Origin: JACCYQ01 sp036675565
Lineage (GTDB): Bacteria > Bacteroidota > Bacteroidia > Chitinophagales > Chitinophagaceae
NCBI GenBank assembly: GCA_036675565.1
Contig: JAKFER010000244.1
Span: 1-64,000 of the forward strand
Direction of reading: 5' to 3'
DNA: 64,000 nt
The notes under the pieces are model-generated. The model did not search any database and was not told the origin of the DNA. It saw nothing but the letters and a program-made list of their open reading frames with translations. The position numbers were made by a program, and so were the translations under genes. Shown one piece after another: positions 60,532 through 64,000 of this stretch; the stretch's first letter is position 1; every line of letters begins with the position of its first letter.

Positions 60532-61239
60532 ATGGCTTTACCCCTTTTTTTTATTGCGGATACTGTACATGATAACCAGGTAGTATTGAATGAAGATACT
60601 TCCCGTCATGTTGCGCAGGTTTTAAGAATGCAGAATGGTGCACTCATTCAATTAACGGATGGAAAAGGTATGTTGTTGTATGTTGAAATTACCGAAGCTC
60701 ATAAAAAAAGAACCATTGTAAAAATCATTAAGAAGCAAAATATACCTGCTACCAGCAAACGAATAACAATAGCCATATCACCTATAAAAAACGCCAGCAG
60801 GTTTGAATGGTTTTTGGAAAAAGCAACAGAAATTGGCGTGAATGAAATTATCCCTTTGATCTGCCATCGAACCGAAAAAGAAAAATTAAGAAGTTCCCGT
60901 TTAGAACAATTATTAATCAGCGCCATGTTGCAAAGCAGGCAGGTATGGTTACCAGTTTTACATGAGCCCACATCTATCAGTCAGTTAGTTGAAAATGCAG
61001 CTTATGAAAAAAAGTATATTGCCCATTGTGAGGATGGATTAAAAAACAACCTGGCAAATGAAGGTTTCACCAATGCAGATTCCATGTTGATGTTAATTGG
61101 TCCAGAAGGTGATTTTACTCCGGGTGAAATAAAACAAGCTTTGGATAAAGGATTTAAACCAGTTACATTAGGTGAAAACAGGTTGCGGACAGAAACTGCC
61201 GGAGTAGTGGCTGCCACTTTGTTAAGATTGAACCAATAA
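60532..61239 (+). CDS. rsmE: 16S rRNA (uracil(1498)-N(3))-methyltransferase
   Basis: RsmE, 235 residues, methylates U1498 of 16S rRNA with S-adenosylmethionine. The N-terminal PUA-like part (SRHVAQVLRMQNGALIQLTDG) is followed by the SPOUT fold: SPIKNASRFEWFLEKATEIG, PLICHRTEKEKLRSSRLEQL, MLQSRQVWLPVLHEP, the knot motif LMLIGPEGDFTPGEI and the C-terminal LGENRLRTETAGVVAATLLRL. The start is the ATG at 60532; the frame is open from 60472 but runs into the dnaB terminator. It converges with pyrD with 13 bases between the stop codons. Confidence 0.95.
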   Translation: MALPLFFIADTVHDNQVVLNEDTSRHVAQVLRMQNGALIQLTDGKGMLLYVEITEAHKKRTIVKIIKKQNIPATSKRITIAISPIKNASRFEWFLEKATEIGVNEIIPLICHRTEKEKLRSSRLEQLLISAMLQSRQVWLPVLHEPTSISQLVENAAYEKKYIAHCEDGLKNNLANEGFTNADSMLMLIGPEGDFTPGEIKQALDKGFKPVTLGENRLRTETAGVVAATLLRLNQ

Positions 61240-61252
61240 AATGATACGGGTA

Positions 61253-62299
61253 TTATTTTAAGGACGTGCAAATTTTTTTTACAATAGCGGGCCCTTCATA
61301 AATAAAACCGGTCCAAACCTGTACAAGGACAGCGCCATCATTCATTTTTTGCAGGGCGTCTTCGCCTGTAAAAATTCCTCCGGAACCGATAACCGGAATT
61401 TTGCCGTTTGTTTTTTCATGAATATAACGGACAACCTCACCCGATTTTTTTTGTAATGGTTTTCCACTCAAACCACCTGCTCCAATTTTTTCCAGTTGGG
61501 CCAAAGGGGTTACCAGGTTTTGCCGGTCAATGGTTGTATTGGTAGCCACCAACCCATCCAGTTGAATTTCAGTTGCCAGGTCTATCACATCATCCAATTG
61601 GGTAAGGGTAAGGTCAGGTGCTATTTTTAATAAAATTGGTTTGGGGTTCGGCTTTACGTTATTGAGTGTTTGAAGATGGGATAATATTTTTCTTAAGCTA
61701 TCCTTTTCCTGTAGTTCTCTTAAACCAGGTGTGTTGGGCGAACTGACATTCACCACGAAATAATCTACTTCATCAAAAAGTGCATTAAAGCAGATCTCAT
61801 AATCCTTCCAGGCTTCTTCATTGGGTGTTATTTTATTTTTTCCAATATTACCGCCGATGATGAGTTTTCTTTTTGCTTTTTTTTGTTTTTGAATTTGGTG
61901 CCATTCTTTTAACCTGCCTGCAATAACTTTTACTCCATCATTATTAAAACCCATCCTGTTAACCAGGGCCTGGTCTTTAGTTAAACGAAACAGCCGTGGT
62001 TTTTCATTACCGCTTTGTGGTTTGGGTGTCACGGTTCCAATTTCAACAAATCCAAAACCCAGCGCTTCCAGTTCATTCAGGTAACAGGCGTTTTTATCAA
62101 AGCCAGCCCCAAGACCTACCGGGTTTTTAAATTCAATTCCAAAAACTTTTACAGGAATTTTATTTTTGGGTGAATAATACTGGTAAAGTACTTTTTTGAA
62201 AAAGTTTATTCCACAAAATGTCTTTAAGACATTCATTGAAAAATAATGCACACCTTCCGGCGGAAAAAGAAAAAGAAAATTGCGGAGTAAATAATACAT
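61253..62299 (-). CDS. pyrD: Quinone-dependent dihydroorotate dehydrogenase
   Basis: Class 2 PyrD, 348 residues, oxidises dihydroorotate in pyrimidine synthesis and passes electrons to quinone at the inner membrane. The N-terminal helix (YYLLRNFLFLFPPEGVHYF) is the membrane-binding part that marks class 2. Motifs: NPVGLGAGFDKNACYLNEL, EIGTVTPKPQSGNEKPRLFRL, INRMGFNNDG-like VNRMGFNNDG, VNVSSPNTPGLRELQ (catalytic Ser region) and IGSGGIFTGEDALQKM. Its start codon overlaps the stop of the upstream gene (TAATG). Confidence 0.96.
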   Translation of the reverse strand: MYYLLRNFLFLFPPEGVHYFSMNVLKTFCGINFFKKVLYQYYSPKNKIPVKVFGIEFKNPVGLGAGFDKNACYLNELEALGFGFVEIGTVTPKPQSGNEKPRLFRLTKDQALVNRMGFNNDGVKVIAGRLKEWHQIQKQKKAKRKLIIGGNIGKNKITPNEEAWKDYEICFNALFDEVDYFVVNVSSPNTPGLRELQEKDSLRKILSHLQTLNNVKPNPKPILLKIAPDLTLTQLDDVIDLATEIQLDGLVATNTTIDRQNLVTPLAQLEKIGAGGLSGKPLQKKSGEVVRYIHEKTNGKIPVIGSGGIFTGEDALQKMNDGAVLVQVWTGFIYEGPAIVKKICTSLK

Positions 62300-62883
62300 T
62301 AATTATAAGTAGCTAATTTATCAAGTATTGTTTTATCCAGCATTATTTCATTCATCGCTTTATTATTTATCAAATCCATAAAGCACCATTCTTTTGTATG
62401 TTCATCTTTTATTGCAGCCATTTCACTGTTCACTTTTATTTTAATGGCTTTTAAAACCGGGTCGAAACTCACATTATCTTTCCCATAAGTTTCACTCATC
62501 ATGGATAGCATAAATTCATTTTCCTCTTGCTGGTTTTCTTTATTTTCAGATTCTTTAAAGGTCATAAACATATTAAAAGAATATTTGACCTTAGCAAATG
62601 TGCCTTCTCCAATGGTAAATGCAGGAAAGACTTTTAGAATCTGCATCGAATCTAATGTCACTTTAACATCCTCGCTATTAAAACCTTCTTCCAGGGCTTC
62701 TTTTAATTTTTCCCGTGGCGCTATTGTAAATACTTTAGGATATGTAAAATCAAGAATCAAATCAAGATCCATGTCATCATTCGCTTTAATAAAGCTGTTT
62801 AAACGGGCAGTTAATGCAGCATCCTGGCTAAAAGAAAATAAGGAAACGGTTAAAAATGTAAGCAGTAGTAAAGTTTTTTTCAT
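62299..62883 (-). CDS. Secreted hypothetical protein
   Basis: A 194-residue exported protein. The signal peptide is LLLLTFLTVSLFSFSQ after MKKT. The mature part is mixed alpha/beta (DLDLILDFTYPKVFTIAPREK and AFTIGEGTFAKVKYSFNMFM) without a domain I recognise. It may have a NTF2-like or small lipocalin-like fold, but that is a guess. A near-consensus TTTCTTTG lies just upstream on the minus strand. Its stop overlaps the pyrD start as TAATG, so the pair is translationally coupled. No link to pyrimidine synthesis is known. Confidence 0.82.
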   Translation of the reverse strand: MKKTLLLLTFLTVSLFSFSQDAALTARLNSFIKANDDMDLDLILDFTYPKVFTIAPREKLKEALEEGFNSEDVKVTLDSMQILKVFPAFTIGEGTFAKVKYSFNMFMTFKESENKENQQEENEFMLSMMSETYGKDNVSFDPVLKAIKIKVNSEMAAIKDEHTKEWCFMDLINNKAMNEIMLDKTILDKLATYN

Positions 62884-62954
62884 TGAGGGTTTTATCCAAA
62901 GAAACCTTATCTCAATCTTATCTCAAAAAAATTTTTCCATCAAAACAGAAAAGT

Positions 62955-62962
62955 TAACTTTG
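62955..62962 (+). promoter_or_regulatory. -7 promoter element of the thiolase gene
   Basis: TAACTTTG matches TAnnTTTG, 82 bases before the ATG at 63045. The leader has a small GGTTG/CAACC hairpin. Confidence 0.6.
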
Positions 62963-63044
62963 GTATATAAGGTTGCATAAACAACCAAATGGATGGTCCC
63001 AGTTCAGCAAGGGATATTTTATAAAAATTTCAATCCAAAAAATA

Positions 63045-64000
63045 ATGCAGGAAGCATATATCATAGCTGGTTACAGAACAGCAGTAGGAAAGGCTAAAAG
63101 AGGTGGTTTCCGGTTTTACAGGCCCGATGACCTGGCCATTGATGTAATCAAAGGACTAATGGCTAGTGTGCCTCAATTGGAAGCCAAAAGAGTTGATGAT
63201 GTAATTGTCGGCAACGCCGTGCCAGAAGCAGAGCAAGGCCTGCAGGTAGGTCGTATTATATCTGCACGTGCTCTTGGCTTCGATGTGCCGGGTATGGTGG
63301 TGAACAGGTATTGTGCCAGTGGATTAGAGTCTATTACATTAGCAACTGCCAAAATCCGTATGGGAATGGCGGAATGTATTATTGCTGGCGGAACCGAAAG
63401 CATGAGCCTGGTTCCAACAGCAGGTTGGAAAACGGTGCCGGCTTATTCAATTGCTAAAGATGAACCTGATTATTATTTAAATATGGGTTTAACAGCAGAA
63501 GCGGTTGCAAAGGAATACAATGTGAGCAGGGAAGACCAGGATGAATTTTCTTTTCATTCTCACAAAAAAGCAATCCATGCAATAGAAGAGGGATATTTTA
63601 AATCAGGAATTTTACCCATTACGGTTGAAGAAGTGTATGTGGATGAAAATGGAAAAAAGAAAACGAGATCAAGTGTTGTGGACACGGATGAAGGTCCGAG
63701 GGCAGATACTTCATTGGAAGTATTGGCTAAATTAAAGCCGGCATTTGCCGTGAATGGGTGTGTTACAGCAGGTAATTCATCCCAAACAAGCGATGGAGCG
63801 GCCTTCGTAATTGTGATGGGCGAAAAGATGATGAATGAATTAGGTTTGAAACCAATTGGACGACTGGTTAATTGTGCATCTGCCGGAGTTCATCCCCGCA
63901 TTATGGGCATTGGCCCGGTGGCAGCCATTCCAAAAGTTTTGAAACAGTCCGGAATGAATTTAAATGATATTGACCTGGTTGAATTGAATGAAGCTTTCGC
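63045..64000 (+). CDS. Acetyl-CoA acyltransferase (thiolase), 5' part
   Basis: The first 318 residues of a thiolase; the gene runs off the end of the window. It begins QEAYIIAGYRTAVGKAKRGG. The active-site cysteine that is acylated lies in VNRYCASGLESI, and the AGGTESMSLVP motif follows. Later parts include SSQTSDGAAFVIV and the final DIDLVELNEAFA, which is the conserved NEAFA motif before the second active site. The conserved catalytic histidine and second cysteine near the C-terminus are beyond the edge. The sequence is more like FadA-type degradative thiolases than PhaA-type biosynthetic ones (by eye). Its own promoter is at 62955-62962. Confidence 0.94.
   Translation, partial: MQEAYIIAGYRTAVGKAKRGGFRFYRPDDLAIDVIKGLMASVPQLEAKRVDDVIVGNAVPEAEQGLQVGRIISARALGFDVPGMVVNRYCASGLESITLATAKIRMGMAECIIAGGTESMSLVPTAGWKTVPAYSIAKDEPDYYLNMGLTAEAVAKEYNVSREDQDEFSFHSHKKAIHAIEEGYFKSGILPITVEEVYVDENGKKKTRSSVVDTDEGPRADTSLEVLAKLKPAFAVNGCVTAGNSSQTSDGAAFVIVMGEKMMNELGLKPIGRLVNCASAGVHPRIMGIGPVAAIPKVLKQSGMNLNDIDLVELNEAF

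Overview
The window reads as a chromosomal segment of a Bacteroidota bacterium, most likely a Chitinophagaceae-like member of the Chitinophagales (an inference from gene families and order; no marker phylogeny could be run). Supporting signs are a PorX-type receiver/PglZ regulator, DUF4920 and DUF4142 proteins, a bacterial GGGPS/PcrB-family gene, a tig-clpP-clpP-clpX cluster, AT-rich DNA with A-rich rather than Shine-Dalgarno-like sequence before start codons, and at least eighteen matches to the Bacteroidota -7 promoter element TAnnTTTG at sensible distances from genes. Nearly everything is housekeeping. I see no phage, insertion sequence, CRISPR array or integration scar.

Layout. 1-5.5 kb: 3' end of alanine dehydrogenase, lpxA with an ABC ATPase, a cysteine-rich AraC regulator, ferritin, a DUF4920 protein and hemL. 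5.8-14.5 kb: porX, a small conserved protein, a metallo-beta-lactamase-fold hydrolase, acyl-CoA dehydrogenase, an MsbA-like exporter, rbfA, a LolC/E-type permease and an N-terminal transketolase subunit. 14.7-22.2 kb: a WecA/MraY-family transferase, frr, a DMT exporter, PPK2, mscL, scpA, an OsmC protein and dxs. 22.5-29.1 kb: a LytS/LytTR two-component pair, two tandem M28 peptidases, the GGGPS-family gene and an M20 amidohydrolase. 29.3-37.4 kb: B12-dependent ribonucleotide reductase, then clpX, two clpP genes and tig, with tRNA-Leu(UAG). 37.5-45.7 kb: a Rel/SpoT enzyme, purA, an acidic protein, a pabB/trpE-type synthase, a lytic transglycosylase and gatA. 45.7-51.7 kb: tatA, rplS, rny, zapA, a coiled-coil protein and pheT on the minus strand, with a small plus-strand protein resembling a T9SS sorting domain. 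52-58.2 kb: cell-envelope and small accessory genes. 58.2-64 kb: a long non-coding stretch with DnaA-box-like sites, dnaB, rsmE, pyrD with a secreted partner, and the start of a thiolase.

Two genes 2.4 kb apart, dxs and the LytS-like kinase, are each interrupted by one in-frame stop codon with no frameshift and with conserved sequence continuing on the far side. TGA is used as an ordinary stop elsewhere in the window (hemL, the GGGPS-family gene), so recoding is unlikely; sequence error, strain variation or real nonsense mutation are the options. The most interesting unexplained items are the 58.2-58.9 kb stretch upstream of dnaB (a candidate replication origin with many TTCAC/GTGAA motifs), the free-standing sorting-domain-like protein, several genes whose promoter leaves almost no 5' leader, and stem-loops sitting at the very start of the lpxA and tRNA-Leu transcripts. 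No clearly new multi-gene system is visible.
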